From Dugong dugon (taxonomy: Eukaryota > Chordata > Mammalia > Sirenia > Dugongidae), in contig CM057482.1 in assembly GCA_030035585.1 (NCBI GenBank), positions 47,287,501 through 47,351,500 on the forward strand: 64,000 nt of DNA, written 5' to 3'. Within the stretch, counting starts at the first letter, position 1; each line of letters opens with the position of its first letter. The notes beneath the pieces were generated by a model. It was not told where the DNA came from, ran no database searches, and saw only the letters and a program-made list of their open reading frames with translations. Both the position numbers and the translations under genes were made by a program. This document shows positions 32,993 through 45,468 of this stretch, in pieces.

Positions 32993-34203
32993 AAAACAAA
33001 AATCCTCACAACTGGGCCAGTAAGCAACATCATGATAAATGGAGAAAATATTGAACTCAAAGGATTTCTTTTTACTTGGATCCACAATCAACACCTGTCT
33101 TATGCTGGGTTCTCTAGAGAAGCAAAACCAGTGAACTGTATAAATATATACAGATAGATATTTATATCAAGGAAATGGCTCACGCAGTTGTAGAGGCGGG
33201 AACGTCCCAAGTCCACAGGTCAGGATAGAGGCTTCTCCTGATGCACGTAGCCACAGGGGCTGGCAAACCCAAGATCAGCAGGTCAGAGAGCAGGGCTCTT
33301 GTTCATAGGCTGGGAAGATGGACGAATCCCAAAGATTGGCAGGAAAGACTACAGGTAAGCTGCTAGCTCAAGTCCCAAGAACCAGAGGTCAGATGAACAG
33401 GAGCCAGCTGCAGGATCCGTAACGAGCAAAAGCCCACAATCATTGCAAGAATATCCACTTATATTCAATGCAGGCCAAAGGCCCAAGGAAACTCCCTTTC
33501 AGCTGACTGGTTACTCACAGCAGTCCCATCATGGAGGTGATCACATATCAAATCTGATCATGGAAGTGATCACACCATCATACAACTATCAAACCACTGA
33601 GAATCATGGCCCAGTCAAGTTGACACACAACCTTAACCCTCACAATGCCCACGGAAGCAGCAGTCAAGAAATCAAACAACATATTGCATTGGGTAAATCT
33701 GCTGCAAAAGACCTCTTTAAAGTATTAAAAAGCAAAGGTGTGCCTGACACAAGCCATGATACTTTCTATCACCTTATATGCATGCGAAAGCTGGACAATA
33801 AATAAGGAAGACCGAAGAAGAATTGATGCCTTTGAATTATGATGTTGGCAAAGAATACTGAATATACCATGGACTGCCAAGAGAATAAATAAATCTGTCT
33901 TGGAAGAAGTACAACCAGAATGCTCCTTAGAAGCAAGGATGGTGAGACTTCGTCTCAAGTACTTTGGATATATTATCAGGAGGGATCAGTCCCCGGAGAA
34001 GGACAGCATGCTTGGTAAAGTAGAGGGTCAGCGAAAAAGAGGAAAAGCCTCAACGAGATGAACTGACACAGTGCCTGCGACAATGGGCTCAATGTAACAA
34101 TTATTGTGAGGATGGCACAGGACTGGGCAGTGTTTTGTTCTGCTGTACATGGGGTTGCTAAGAGTCAGAACCAACTCGATGGCACCTAACAACAACAACA
34201 ATA
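32993..34203 (+). mobile_element. RTE LINE 3' part, split by another repeat
   Basis: AAAAATCCTCACAACTGGGC CAGTAAGCAACATC ... GGATCCACAATCAACAC ends near 33094. CCCACGGAAGCAGCAGTCAA GAAATC resumes at 33648. The two parts match adjacent RTE sequence at 58960-59085. It ends with GGCACCTAACAACAACAACA ATAAACC. Coding frames are broken. Confidence 0.88.
33096..33645. repeat. Interspersed repeat inserted in RTE copy (copy 1 of 2)
   Basis: Begins TGTCTTATGCTGGGTTCTCT AGAGAAG and ends GTTGACACACAACCTTAACC CTCACA. The second copy at 49741-50260 has the same start and end. Because it interrupts an afrotherian RTE, this family was mobile after RTE expansion. I cannot name it. Confidence 0.75.
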
Positions 34204-34267
34204 AACCACCATGTAAGATTTAATAAGGAAAATAAAAGTCATTCCTCTGTAAAAGCTGACAATCACT

Positions 34268-34647
34268 GAGGTATTGGACTGAATTTTGCCCTACAGAATC
34301 TCTGTTGAAATCCTAACCCCTGTACCTATAAATATGACCATGTTGGAAACAGGGATTTTTCTTTTGTTGTGTTAATGAGGCCACATCAGCGTAGGGTGGA
34401 TCCTAAACCTAATCACTTCTGAATTATAAAAAGACCAGAATAGACACAGAGACACACACAGGGGTAAGACAGATGTCAAGAGACACCAAGGAACTTCTGG
34501 GACTACTGACAAGAATGACCTCCCCTAGAACCATGCCCGGAATTCAGACTTGTAGTCTCCTAAACTGTGAGAAAATAAACTCCTGTTCTGTAAAGCCACT
34601 CACTTGTGGTACTTTTTGCTATGGTAGCACTTGGTAACTGAGACAAC
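34268..34647 (+). repeat. Ancient mammalian interspersed repeat, copy 2
   Basis: TGGACTGAATTTTGCCCTAC ... GAAATCCTAACCCCTGTACC ... AACTGTGAGAAAATAAACTC CTGTTCT. Homologous to 4962-5372. Confidence 0.6.
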
Positions 34648-35022
34648 TGAGGTACTGGAAAGAGCATGCAATGGGAAGGGAGGAGATGGGGCTAGTTCAG
34701 TTCTGAGCTAACCAGCTGTCATGTAAAGATGATTACACTTAGTTCCTGCCGTTAAGACTTCGAGTCTGACTTAGGAAATGAGACATGTATGTTGGGAGGT
34801 CACATAAGGACATGGATGTTCTCAGCAGTAGGTGGTTAAGTGTCAAATGAATGGTAGGGCAATTCGACTTAGAAGAGGAAATGACACTTGATTAGAATTA
34901 GCCACCTGCTCTTCAAGGGGAGGCATGATATATGGTATATAATCACAATTAATGGCAGATATGAAAATTACATATTCAAAATAAAATAAAAGCCACCTAC
35001 AAACATGAACGAGCACACATCT

Positions 35023-35398
35023 GTTCATTTGTCATACTGTACTGGTTTGTGTGTTGCTCTGATGCTGGAAGCGATGTCACCAGTATTTCAAATACTAGCA
35101 GGGTCACTCATGGTGGATAGGTTTTAACGGAGCTTTCAAACTAAGACAGACTAGGCAGAAAGGCGTGGAGATCTACTTCCAAAAGTCAGCCAATGAAAAC
35201 CTTATGGATCACAACAGAATATCACCTGATACAATGCTGGAAGATGAGCCCCTACGTTAGAAGGCACTCAAAATACACAGTGACCACAACAATGAACTCA
35301 AGCATACCAACAATTATGAAGATGGCACAAGACTAGGCAACATTTCATTCTGTTATACATTGGTCACCATGAGTCAGAGCAACTAACAACAACATAAA
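35023..35398 (+). mobile_element. Long afrotherian SINE
   Basis: Same type as 9337-9700 (TTTGTGTGTTGCTCTGATGC, TTCAAATACTAGCAGGGTCA, GCTGGAAGATGAGCCCC). It continues to a 3' end CCATGAGTCAGAGCAACTAA CAACAAC. Confidence 0.8.
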
Positions 35399-35695
35399 CA
35401 TGAAAGAAAACCATGTGATTAGATTCATGTTCAAAATCACCGGAGTTCCTTCATCTGCCTTCATGTATTTGTTCTTTCATTCATTCAATCAACTGATGGA
35501 GGTGACCGAGACCCTCATTCTCTGTGCCAGGCACTGAAGGACACAGAGCTCGGCTCTGTGTAGCTCAGAGTCTTCCAGGGAAAACATGCAGGCAAGGGCA
35601 AGATGATGGATTGGTATCACTGTACACAGGGGCAAGCAAAGGGAGAAGGCGGCACACGGAGCAAAGGCTGCCTCTCAGACAGAAATCTGGTAGCT

Positions 35696-37208
35696 ACACA
35701 ACGGAATACTACCAGGTGATAAACAACAACAATGAAGCCGTGAAACATCTTATAACATCGAGGAAGCTGGAGGTCATTATGCTGAGTGAATTTAGTTAGT
35801 CACAGAAGGACAAATATTGTATAAGACCACTATTATAAGAATACAAGAAAAGGTTTAAAAACAGAAGAAAACATTCTTTGATGGTTAGGAGGGTGGGGAA
35901 GGGAGGGCGAGGGTTATTCACTAACTAGATAGTAGATAAGAATTATCTTAGGTAAAGGGAAGGACAGCACACACTACAGGGGAAGTCAGCACAACTGGAC
36001 TAAACCAAAGCTAAGAAGTTTCCTGAATACAGTCAAACACTTTGAGGGACAGAGTAGCAGGGGTAGGGGTCTGGGGACCATGCTTTCAGGGGACATCTAG
36101 GTCAACTGGCATAACAAAGCTTATTAAGAAAATGCTCTGCATCCTACTTCCGTGAGCGGCATCTGGGGTCTTAAAAGCTTGCAAGCAGCCATCTAAGATG
36201 CATCAACTGGTCCCAACCACCTGGAGTAAAGGAGAATGAAGAACACCATGGACACAAGGACAGTATTACCCAAGAGACAGAAAGGGCCACATAAACCAGA
36301 GACTTCATCAGCTTGAGACCAGAAGAACTAGATGGTACCCGGCTACCACCAATGGCAGCCCTGACAGGGAACACAACAGAGAGTCCCTGATGGAGTAGGT
36401 GGAAGGTGGGGTGCAGAACTCAAATTCTAGTAAGAAGACCAGACTCAATGGTCTGACTGAGACTGCAGGTACCCCAGAAAGCATGACCCCTGGATTCTCT
36501 ATCAGCCCAGAGCTAAAATTTCTGAGGCCAACTCTTCAGACAGGGATTAGACTGGACTGTGGGACATAAAGTGATACTCGTGAGGAGTGTGCCTCTTAGC
36601 TCAAGTAGATACAAGAGACTAAACGGGCAGCTTCTGTCCAGAGGTGAGATGGGAAGGCAGAGAGGGTTAGGAGCTGGTTGAATGGACATGGGGAATCAGG
36701 GGTGGAAAGGAGGAGTGTGCTGTCACAGTATGGGGAGAACAGTTAGGGTCATATAACAGTGTATGCATAAATTTTTGTATGGGAGACTAACTTGAAATGT
36801 AAACTTCATTTAAACTACAACAATAAACAAAAACAAAAACAAAAGACCAGACTTACTGACCAGAGACTGCAAAAAGCCCAAGACTATGACCCCGGGCCAC
36901 CCTTTTAGCTCAGTAATGAAGTCACTCCTGAGGTTCACCCTTCAGCCAAAGATTAGACAGCCCCATAAAACAAAATGAGACTAAAGGGGCACACTAGCCC
37001 AGGGGCAAGAACTAGAAGGCAGGAGGGGACAGGAAAGCCGGTAATAGGGAACCCAAGGTTGAGAAGGGGACAGTGTTGACAGGTCATGGGGTTGGTAACC
37101 AATGTCACAAAAACAATATGTATACTAATTGTTTAATAAGAAGCTAGTTCGTTCTGTAAACCTTCATCTTAAGTACAATAAAAAAAAGTAAAATAATAAA
37201 AAAGAAAA
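35696..37208 (+). mobile_element. Compound L1 insertion made of two joined 3' ends
   Basis: 35696-36842 is an ORF2 C-terminal remnant plus a complete 3' UTR ending in (AAAAAC)n. 36845-37208 begins GACCAGACTTACTGACCAGA, mid-3' UTR, and runs to a second A-rich tail. One 13-bp duplication AAATCTGGTAGCT (35683-35695 and 37209-37221) flanks the pair, so they were inserted together. Confidence 0.8.
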
Positions 37209-37221
37209 AAATCTGGTAGCT

Positions 37222-38627
37222 GTCAAAGCTGCCCTGTGAATATTGGGAAGGAGTAGACACTTCTAGGGATAGCACATGCCTTGGCAGTTTTGTCAATGGC
37301 AGAGGTCAACACACGTCTTCTACAGCTCCAGCCAGACTTAGTCATATGCCAACTTCCCCTCTACTGAAGTACATCTTCCACTGTATTTGTTTAGAAATTC
37401 CATTCTGAAGACAGCCCTCAAATAATGAAGCATACATTGGTTGGTTGGTTGGTTGGTTTTTGATACCTAGCTCTCAGATTTGTTTAGAGGATGAAGCGTA
37501 CTATGTAAAAAGTCACTTTGCAAACTCTGAAGTGTGACGTAAATGTTAGTTACCTTTATACTAGATTCTGAAGGGCCTCAGAAGCCACCTAGTCCAAAGA
37601 GACCATTTTACAAAGTAGAAACAGGTGGAGAGTTACCCAAGGTCAATCAGCTTGTCTGGACAAAGGCTCAGGGTGACCCATGGCCAGGACTCCACGGGAA
37701 GGTTTTTAACCTTTGAATTCCACACTATACATACTTTTGAATCTTATACTTTTTTTTCCCTTCAATTTTCCTACAATTCTAAGCACATCAAATTGAGAAT
37801 TTTGATTTTGGCAATGCAATATTTAGACTCCTGGTGAATAAAAGTTTGTGCTATAGCAGACAAAGTTGGAAACGCTCTTAGTGGTTCCTCTGTTAAACCA
37901 AGAACTCTATTGCTTTGCTCAAAAAAAAAAAAAAAAACTGTTTTAATATAAGAAGTCAAAAGCCAGATGTAAGTGAAGGCAGGAGAGAAAGGAAAATGAC
38001 AAGCAATGGAAAGACGGGGGAGAAGAAGGCAGCGGAGGGATGGAAGGAAGAGAAAGTGTGTTTCTCTGCTCTACACGTTAGTCTCAACATTGCTGGACTA
38101 CAGAGCATTTAGCCTGGTGGCCAAGGCTGGTGGAAGAGACCAGTCTCATAACTACATCATCACCCTCACTTCTGAGGACACTTGGTAAAGATCATCAGCA
38201 CACATGAGAATAAACCAGTACACTTCTGCCTTATAACAATCATGGTGTCACTCATCTTGCTTCCCCTCCTGCCCTGGGGACCAACAAGCTCAAAACCAAA
38301 AGTGTCCCCGGCTGCAGACTCCTTGAGGCAGCCTGGTGGTCCTCCTCCTCGTGCTTTGACTTTCCATATCTTCTTCATTAAACCCTTGTCTAGATGCCTT
38401 CTGCTGTAAGCAACTTCAAAACTTTCTGAACAAAACAGGGGAGATAAAGTCCAGGAACCAATTTACAAGAAAAGAGGCTTCAGAAAATGCAGAGTTTGTT
38501 TGAGAATAGCTCCTCCAGATATCAAGAAGGCTCCAGATTATCAAAAACAGAGAAGAAGATGAAGTCATCTCCAGATTATCACAGAGCACACCAGCCCCTT
38601 AGATTATGATTCCAACTCCCAACTTAC
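37222..38627. other. Intron downstream of ADAMTS17 exon 38628-38671
   Basis: A (TTGG)n tract lies at 37437-37457 and an A-run at 37921-37937. No further ADAMTS17 exon was recognised. The donor GTAAGT of the exon begins at 38627 on the minus strand. Confidence 0.5.
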
Positions 38628-38671
38628 CAACGGTGTCGCACGGCTCATTTTTGTGAACACAGAAATCAGTC
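38628..38671 (-). CDS. ADAMTS17: ADAMTS17 exon, 44 bp (fourth in window, probably exon 7)
   Basis: Reads (R)TDFCVHKNEPCDTV(G). The acceptor is CATTTTTAG after a long pyrimidine run and the donor is GTAAGTT. The first base completes the Arg codon begun as AG in the upstream exon, and the last base begins a Gly codon. The piece lies in the metalloprotease domain before the zinc site and adds two cysteines. As I recall it, human ADAMTS17 has KDEPCDTVG here, so KN is a Lys-Asn variant of a well kept segment. The exon is too short and Met-free to show up as an ORF and was found from its translation. Exon number is by inference. Confidence 0.9.
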
Positions 38672-41129
38672 CTAAAAATGAAAAAAAAAAAAAAAAAGGA
38701 CAAAGTCAGGTTCATGCAGTACCCCCAAGAATGTGAGAGAAAACACTGTGGCTCCATCCTGATTAATTACCCTGCCCATAGCAAGGCTACTGCTTTAGCT
38801 GTCACAAGTTACAGGAAGAACAATTAACAGAGCTCACCAAGAGTAGCCCTCCCCCAGCATTCCCTGCGGTAAGCCCAGGAACCCTGTGGAAGACTCTCCT
38901 TGTGTAGCTTAAAGACTGCATATATAACTCTCACAGGTTGGAAGGACTCCTCCCAACAGCTAAACAAGTTCTGGAAGAAGATATTTGTCAAGCCCTCCTG
39001 CCTGGGACAATCACCAGTCAATAAATGTCTTCAAACAGCAGTGGCTTCCCCAAGCAACAACATTTGGGCAGCAGCTTGTTCTAGATGCTGCGATGTATGT
39101 ATCCCTTATATGAGAAGATAACAAAAATGTCATTTTTAAAAATGATATTGTTTTCACTCCCCAAACTCAGCCCAGGGTGTGGGTGCGGACGAGTGACCCC
39201 CAAGCCTGGTGCAGCCCTGGCTCTGCAGGTGATGAAGGCTCACTCTGCCCTCTGCCTTCCCATGTATAAAATGAGGAGTCTGGGCCCTTCTCTCCACATA
39301 CCAACTAATTCCCACAATTCCTCCCATTAGTCCACTCAGTCAGGAGCTGACCACAGACGACTGGCTGGGGTAGGGCCCTGCCTGGGAGCTGGGTGAGGAC
39401 AGCAAATAGCCTTGGCCCAAGCATGTCCCTCCGAGAGCCCCGTGCCCAGTACTTTGCGTGGCCCAGGGGTGGGCTGTTAGAACACACCCAAGTGCACAGA
39501 TTTAAAAGGTGTGTTTTGAAGGCATTTCACTTTTTAAAAAACTTTTAGAAAGGAAGAAAGAGCTAGCCATTCAAGGTTGGCACTAAACAAAGTTGTGAAA
39601 GAAAGTGGCAGATCCTGGCTTGGGCCACACCTAGTCCTTCCTAGTGGGGTACACACGTCCCCCTCTCTGACACTCAGAGAGTATCCCCACACTGAGGCAT
39701 TCAGTGTCCTCGATTCCCCGCTTCCCTCTACCAAAACCTACTCTCAGGGAAGGATCTGACCTGCAATCCTGCTGGGAGGCAGTGTGTTTACTCCCCTCTC
39801 CCTCCACTCTAACCCCCAGCACATTCTGTTGTGTTGTGCCTTCAGAATATAACCCACATTGGACACTTCTCAGCACTGAGTGGGCTTCCACATAAGTGGA
39901 GCAATGCTTGTACGTTCTCAACTCCAGCTTTGCTTCAGGCTCACCTGAGGGTTGTTAAAAGTAAAGATTGCACAGGCCCACTCAGACCCTCAGATCCCAG
40001 ATCTGTAGGTCTAAGAAGTTCTATTTGGGGTTCTGATGTACAGAATCTGAGATCCAAGCCCACTGCCTCAGACCAAAGAAGTCCTACTAGGAGTCCCAAC
40101 AAGAGGGCATGGCAGACAGCATGAGGTGGGCGGCAGCTCTGAAGGTGTGGCCCACGGAACTGGCCAGAAGGAATGTGAGGAGCTCGGGGCCAATCATGTC
40201 AGCAACTTGTGTGCGTTTGCTTCTTTGAAATTTCTAATTTTTTCATAGCTAATATATATATTTTTGGTAAACAATTTAAAACTATTTTAACAAAGAAAAA
40301 AAAAAAGTCTTCAAAACTCCCAGACTTGTCATAACCTCATTCCAAAAGACAAAGGAATATCCATGGAAATGGCAAGGAGATAACAAAAAAGAGCTGAAAA
40401 AGGAAGTACTGTAACTGGGTTTCTCTGCTAAGGACTCTATTTGAGAAGACTAGCAGGCAGCAGAGGGTGACAGAAAGAAGTACTGCAGAGAGAAAGCCAA
40501 GCCAATAAAATTAGGGACATAAATATCCACACTCTTCTGATATCTAATGCCAACCCAACATTCCTTTTCCAACACCCTTCCCATTCAAATATTTTGGACC
40601 TTTCCCTTCCTCTCCACTCCCCCCACCCCCACCCCCACGTACATACCCTGCACTCACACACTGAGAAGAAGGCCAGGCTGACCCGGGACCTTGTCCCAGG
40701 GCTTCCCAGAGTCACGCAATAGAGCTTGTTGAAAGCTTCATTCTGCTGCCTCGGCTGGTCAGACAAAGAAGAGTGCGCTGCCCTCATTTTGGGCACCATC
40801 TTTGAGAAAGCTAGTCCTGTTGGCTGATGGCATAAGGTGCTGCGTTTTCTATCCCTCTCATGCCATGGCCTCCCTAAAGGGAACCAGGTGGTCTCCAATG
40901 AGAGACCCTGTGGCATCACCCATTGCTTCTCCTGAGGAAGAGGGGAGAGGTGTGGTCTATTCACAGAGGACCAGGCTCAATCAGAGGCCTGTCCTGAAAA
41001 GGCCAGTCAAAACGTGAATCTTCTCTCTCCTCATTCACAGTGCTTTCACAGAAAAGGAAAAGTAAGCCGCCTGCCTGCAGAAGCAACTTCATTCCCAAGT
41101 AATCCTGCTTCTGTTAATTAGCAGGGTCA
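38672..41129. other. Intronic sequence with a MER5-like remnant
   Basis: About 39915-40080 resembles a MER5-type MITE (CTCACCTGAGGGTTGTTAAA ... TCTGAGATCCAAGCCC). An A-run at 38681-38698 acts as the pyrimidine tract of the neighbouring exon on the minus strand. A C-rich CCCCACCCCCACCCCCAC tract lies at about 40620-40637. Confidence 0.45.
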
Positions 41130-41458
41130 TGGACTGCCAGAAGACTGAACAAATCTGTCTTGGAAGAAGTACAGCCAGAATGCTTCTTAGAAGCAAAGAT
41201 GGCGAGACTTCATCTCAGGTACTCTGGACATGTTACCAGGAAGGACCTGTCCTTGGAGAAGGACGTCATGCTTGGTAAAGTAGGTTAGTGAAAAAGAGGA
41301 AGACCCTCAACGAGATGGACTGGCACAGTGGCTACAACAACAGGCTCAAGCACAGCAACGATCGTGAGGATGCGCAGGACTGGGCAGTGTTTTGTTCTGT
41401 TGCACACAGGGTCCCCATGAGTCGGAACCAACTTGACAACACCTAACAACAACACACT
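41130..41458 (+). mobile_element. RTE LINE 3' terminal fragment
   Basis: CATGGACTGCCAGAAGACTG AACAAATCTGTCTTGGAAGA AGTACAGCC ... CACCTAACAACAACAC. Homologous to 59296-59625. Confidence 0.85.
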
Positions 41459-41811
41459 TTTTATGTCATCTCACTGCAAACGCACACCAAAGCCACAAAG
41501 CAGGACCAACAGGGTTCATTTGGGAATGAAAAAAACGAGGGTCCAAACCTAGCTCTCTAGGCTCTATGTCCATAAGATTCCACTGCTCATTCCTCAAGAC
41601 AAGAAAGAATGCCCATCATGGGCGTGTGACCTACACAATCACACAAGACCCCATGCGTAGAAGGCCCCCCACGCTTGTTTAATGTTCTGCTGTCGCCATC
41701 TGGAAATTCTTACTAACATTTGAACATGGGCCTTGCATTTTTATTTTGCACTGGGCCCCCAAAATCATGTAGCCAGTCCTGTGCATAACCTACTGCCTGG
41801 TACACTACTTC

Positions 41812-42190
41812 TTGTTGTTAGTTGCCATTGAGTCGGCTCCAACTCATGGCAACCTTATGTACAACAGAACAAAACATTGCACAGTCTCGCACCATCTTCA
41901 TAATCATTGGCATGTGTGAGTCACTGCTGCAGCTATTGTGTAGTGCCTTCCAATCTAGAGGCTCATCTTCCAGCACCCTATTGGACAATATTCTGTTGTG
42001 ATCCATGGGGTTTTTACTGGCTAATTTTTAGAAGTAGATTGCCAAGCCTTTCTTCCTATTCTTAGTCTGGAAGCTCCACTGAAAACTGGGTGACCCTGCT
42101 GGTATTTGAAATACCAGTGGCATAGCTCCCAGCATCACAGCAACATGTAAGCCACCACAGTATGGTAAACTGACAGATAGGTGGTGGCAC
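41812..42190 (-). mobile_element. Long afrotherian SINE
   Basis: TTGTTGTTAGTTGCCATTGA GTCGGCTCC at the 3' end in plus coordinates, then GGCTCATCTTCCAGCACCCT and ATTTGAAATACCAGTGGCAT. Reverse complement of the 9337-9700 type, with a well kept tail. Confidence 0.85.
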
Positions 42191-43433
42191 ATAGGTGGGG
42201 TTAATAAACACCGGCTCCTTTATGAAATGACTAACATTTCCAGGGCACTGTCAATCTGCCCAGCCAGTTCCACGGTGGCCATGTCGTTCACCAACACTGG
42301 TAAAGCGTGACACCAAAGGTACTCTCAGAGTCTCACCACCACAAAGCCAGTGAGGGGCCCCCTGGGTCAGACATCGAGGGGAGACCGCTCCTGGAGAGAT
42401 GGATGAAGTGCCGCTGGGAGGGGGAGGCTGGCAGACATCTGGGTGTCCTGTGGATGTGTTCCAGGTGGCCCCTGCATCTGCCCTGGGCTTCCTGGTATTC
42501 TCAGCACATAAGCACAGACCCGGGCCTGGTGGGAAAGCACTGCTTCTCTAGCAGACACGGAGCCAGGCGTAGAGCCATACCAGATGTGGAGGCCCCCCTG
42601 GAGCCCCAGTCCTCTGTGACCCCATGTGGCCCCAAACCCAGTTCACTCAGGGGCCTGTTCTAGCCCCAGACACAGCTGCAGCTGCTGAAAATCCAGCTCC
42701 TGCTGTTTCTGGCTCGTGGCTCCTGCTGGACATGATGTCATGGCCACGTCCTCCACGGCCGGCCATCTGTTGCTTGGTAGGTGTCCAGGGGAATCCACTT
42801 TCAGGTTCAGCTACTGCTCAAATGGGAAATCAGAGAGAAGAAACCCTCACATTATCCCCCCCAGGCGAAGGGCCCAGGGGCTGCAGCCCCGTTAACACTG
42901 ACTGGCCAGGCAGCTTCCAAATAGACACTCAGCCAGGCTTCCTTGGGAGGAGAAGGCTGCTTCTTGAAAGTGGCAGCACCTTGCACCTAACTTCCTCCTG
43001 AAAACATCAGCTTGCCAAGCCATGATTATCCCGACCTCGGGGACGGCAGCTATCGGTCAGTAATCATCAAACAATGCTTCTCAGCCAACTCAGCTTCCCA
43101 CCCAACTCCAATGCTGGTGCCCACCTGTGTTGCTGGAGGCCTCCAACATCTGGGAGGACCCAATGAAGGGAACACACACTTATCCTTTCAGGCCTATCGG
43201 CCACAGAAGCGAATGAGAGGAATCATGATTGTTCAGGTAGCTTGGGACGGGTCAGCATGAAACAGGGAAGGAAAAGGAGGCAGCAGGCAATCAAGTCATC
43301 ACAAGAGGCCTGTTCCATCCACGCCCTCAAAGCCCGCTGCCTGTGACTGAAGAAGGTGGCTTCCCAGGCCGGGGACAAGAGCTCGCTCCTCCGGCCGCTG
43401 CACGCCCTCTGGCACCTGCACTTACAAACACAC
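42191..43433. other. Intronic sequence without recognised feature
   Basis: Unique-looking. Open frames such as 42307-42663 show no domain and no splice context. Confidence 0.45.
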
Positions 43434-43729
43434 CTGTCTTAGCCTCCTGGAGCTGCTGCAACAAAGCGCCACACACTGGGTGGGTTATTAGAGCAGAGGT
43501 TTACTGTCGCACGGTTCTGGAGCAGGGAGTCCAAAATCCGGGCATCAGTCACGTTGCTTCCTTCCTGTCCGAGGGGCGGAACTGCTCCACGCCTCTCTCC
43601 CAGCTTCTGGTGGCTCCTGGCAATCCTCGGTGTTGTTTCGCTCGGAGCTGCATCTGCCTCCTTCAACACTTGGCCATCCTTCCTGTCCATCTCTCTGCGC
43701 CTGCTCTCCTCGTTTATAAGATACCCCTT

Positions 43730-43930
43730 GGGGAAGCCTGGGTAGCACAAATGGTTATCTACTCCACTACTAGCCAAAACATCAGCAGTTCAAATCCACC
43801 CAGAGTCACCTTAGAAGACAGGCCTGGAGATCTACTTCAAAAAGGTCACAGCCTTGAAAACCCTATGAAGCATGGTTCTACTCTGCACATATGGGGTCAC
43901 CATGAGTAGGCTTCAACAGGACAGCAACTG
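43730..43930 (+). mobile_element. Long afrotherian SINE, degenerate
   Basis: GGGGAAGCCTGGGTAGCACA AATGGTTA ... CAGTTCAAATCCACCCAGAG ... ATATGGGGTCACCATGAGTA. Confidence 0.8.
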
Positions 43931-43962
43931 TCATCAACAAGTGGATATGAAGTGATATATCC

Positions 43963-44139
43963 ATGCGGTTTTGGTGTAGTGGTTAGGAGCTCGGCTGCTA
44001 ACCAAAAGGTGAGCAGTTCGAATCCATCAGCTGCTCCTTGGAAACCCTAGTGGGCAGTTCAACTCTGTCCTATAGGGGTCACTATGGTTGGAATTGACTC
44101 GATGGCAACTGGTTTTGGCTTTTTTTTTTTTTTTTTGGT
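43963..44139 (+). mobile_element. Short afrotherian SINE, young-looking
   Basis: TTTTGGTGTAGTGGTTAGGA GCTCGGCTGCTAACC ... GCAGTTCGAATCCATCAGCT ... ATTGACTCGATGGCAACTGG plus a T-run of about 18. It lies only 33 bp after the previous SINE. Confidence 0.85.
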
Positions 44140-44401
44140 TTAATGGCTAATAAAGTTGAGCATCTTTTTACAAGACACCACTCAGATGGGATTAGCACCA
44201 TCCTACTAGGTATGGCCTCATGTTAACTGATCACATCTTCAAAAACCCTATTTCTAAACAAGGTCACGTTCACAGGTACTGGTGTGAGGACTTCAACATA
44301 TCTTTTGAGGGGACACAATTCAATCCATAACAATGCAATCAGGACCCTTCCCAATGTGCTGCAGTTAGAAAAGAACTTTTTACACAAAATGTTTCCCAAT
44401 G

Positions 44402-45000
44402 AAGAACACGAAAGACACAAGGAAAATATTAGCCCGAGACAGAAAGGGCCACATAAACTAGAGACTCCATCAGCCTGAGACCAAAAGAACTAGATGGTGC
44501 CCGGCTACCACCAATGACCACCCTGACAGGGAACACAACAGAGAGTCCCTGATGGAGCAGGAGACGAGCTGGGTGCAGAACTCAAATTCTAGTAAGAGGA
44601 CCAGACTTAATGGTCTGACTGAGACTGGAGGGACCCCGGAAGACATGGCCCCCAGACTCTCCGTTAGCCCAGAACTGAAACCATTCCTGAAGCCAGCTCT
44701 TCAGACAAGGATTAGACTGTACTATGGGACATAAAATGATACTCGTGAAGAGAGTGCTTCTTAGCTCAAGTAGATACATGAGGCTAAATGGGCAGAAATT
44801 GTCTGGAGGCAAGAAGAGAAGGCAAAAAGGGACAGAAGTTGGTTGAAGGGACACAGGAAATCCAGGGTGGAAAGGAGGAGTGTGCTGTCACATTATAGGG
44901 AGAGCAGCTGGGGTCACATAGCAATGTGTGTATAAATGTCTGTATGAGAAACTAACTTGAACTGTAAACTTTCACTTAAAGTACAAAAAAAAAAAAAAAA
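44402..45000 (+). mobile_element. L1 3' UTR insertion with poly(A)
   Basis: GAACACGAAAGACACAAGGA to GTAAACTTTCACTTAAAGTA C plus an A-run (about 44985-45000). Homologous to 36240-36840. Strongly 5'-truncated, with no coding part. Confidence 0.85.
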
Positions 45001-45468
45001 GCTCTTTGACACACACATACAAAAAAGTTTCCCACGTGGTATGAAAGCTGCTATGAGGAATGGAAACGAAAAAGGAAAGCAAGGCTAACCTGCAGCCTCC
45101 TTTGGCTGAGGGTCTGTTCTCGTGTGCTGATGACTTTTTGTAAAAGGGCTAAGCCAGAAGCTTGGTCAACACTAATTTCCATGACATTTATTGCCTCTGA
45201 AAAAAATGCTATTCGTTTTCAAACTAAGACCACTTACAAGCGTTCCCTCCACCCAGACAATGAAAGGAGACAGCAAGAAAGAGAAGAGACAATACACACA
45301 AAATTCCTATAGGTTACTGATATTTTTAATAAAACACCAGAATTTATACATCCTAAATAAAAACTACTTTCAGAATAGCGGCCTTGGAAGTTTAGCTGCA
45401 TATTCCAAAGATGATGTTATTTGACCTAATTTAATGATTATCTGCAAAAGCAGTCACATTAATATATA
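45001..45468. other. Intronic sequence without recognised feature
   Basis: AT-rich, ending in the TA target dinucleotide of the Tigger element at 45467-45468. Confidence 0.5.

Larger units (their letters stand above)
43434..44340 (+). repeat. Ancient mammalian repeat broken by two SINEs
   Basis: CTGTCTTAGCCTCCTGGAGC TGC ... GGTTTACTGTCGCACGGTTC TGGAG at the left, and GAGGGGACACAATTCAATCC ATAACA at the right, mark the ends of a familiar old mammalian repeat. SINEs at 43730-43930 and 43963-44139 interrupt it. Confidence 0.6.

Noticed and set aside
1-38600. Further ADAMTS17 exons, especially the HELGHNLG zinc-site exon
   Set aside because: Read for the expected motifs on the minus strand and not found; a translated alignment would be decisive.
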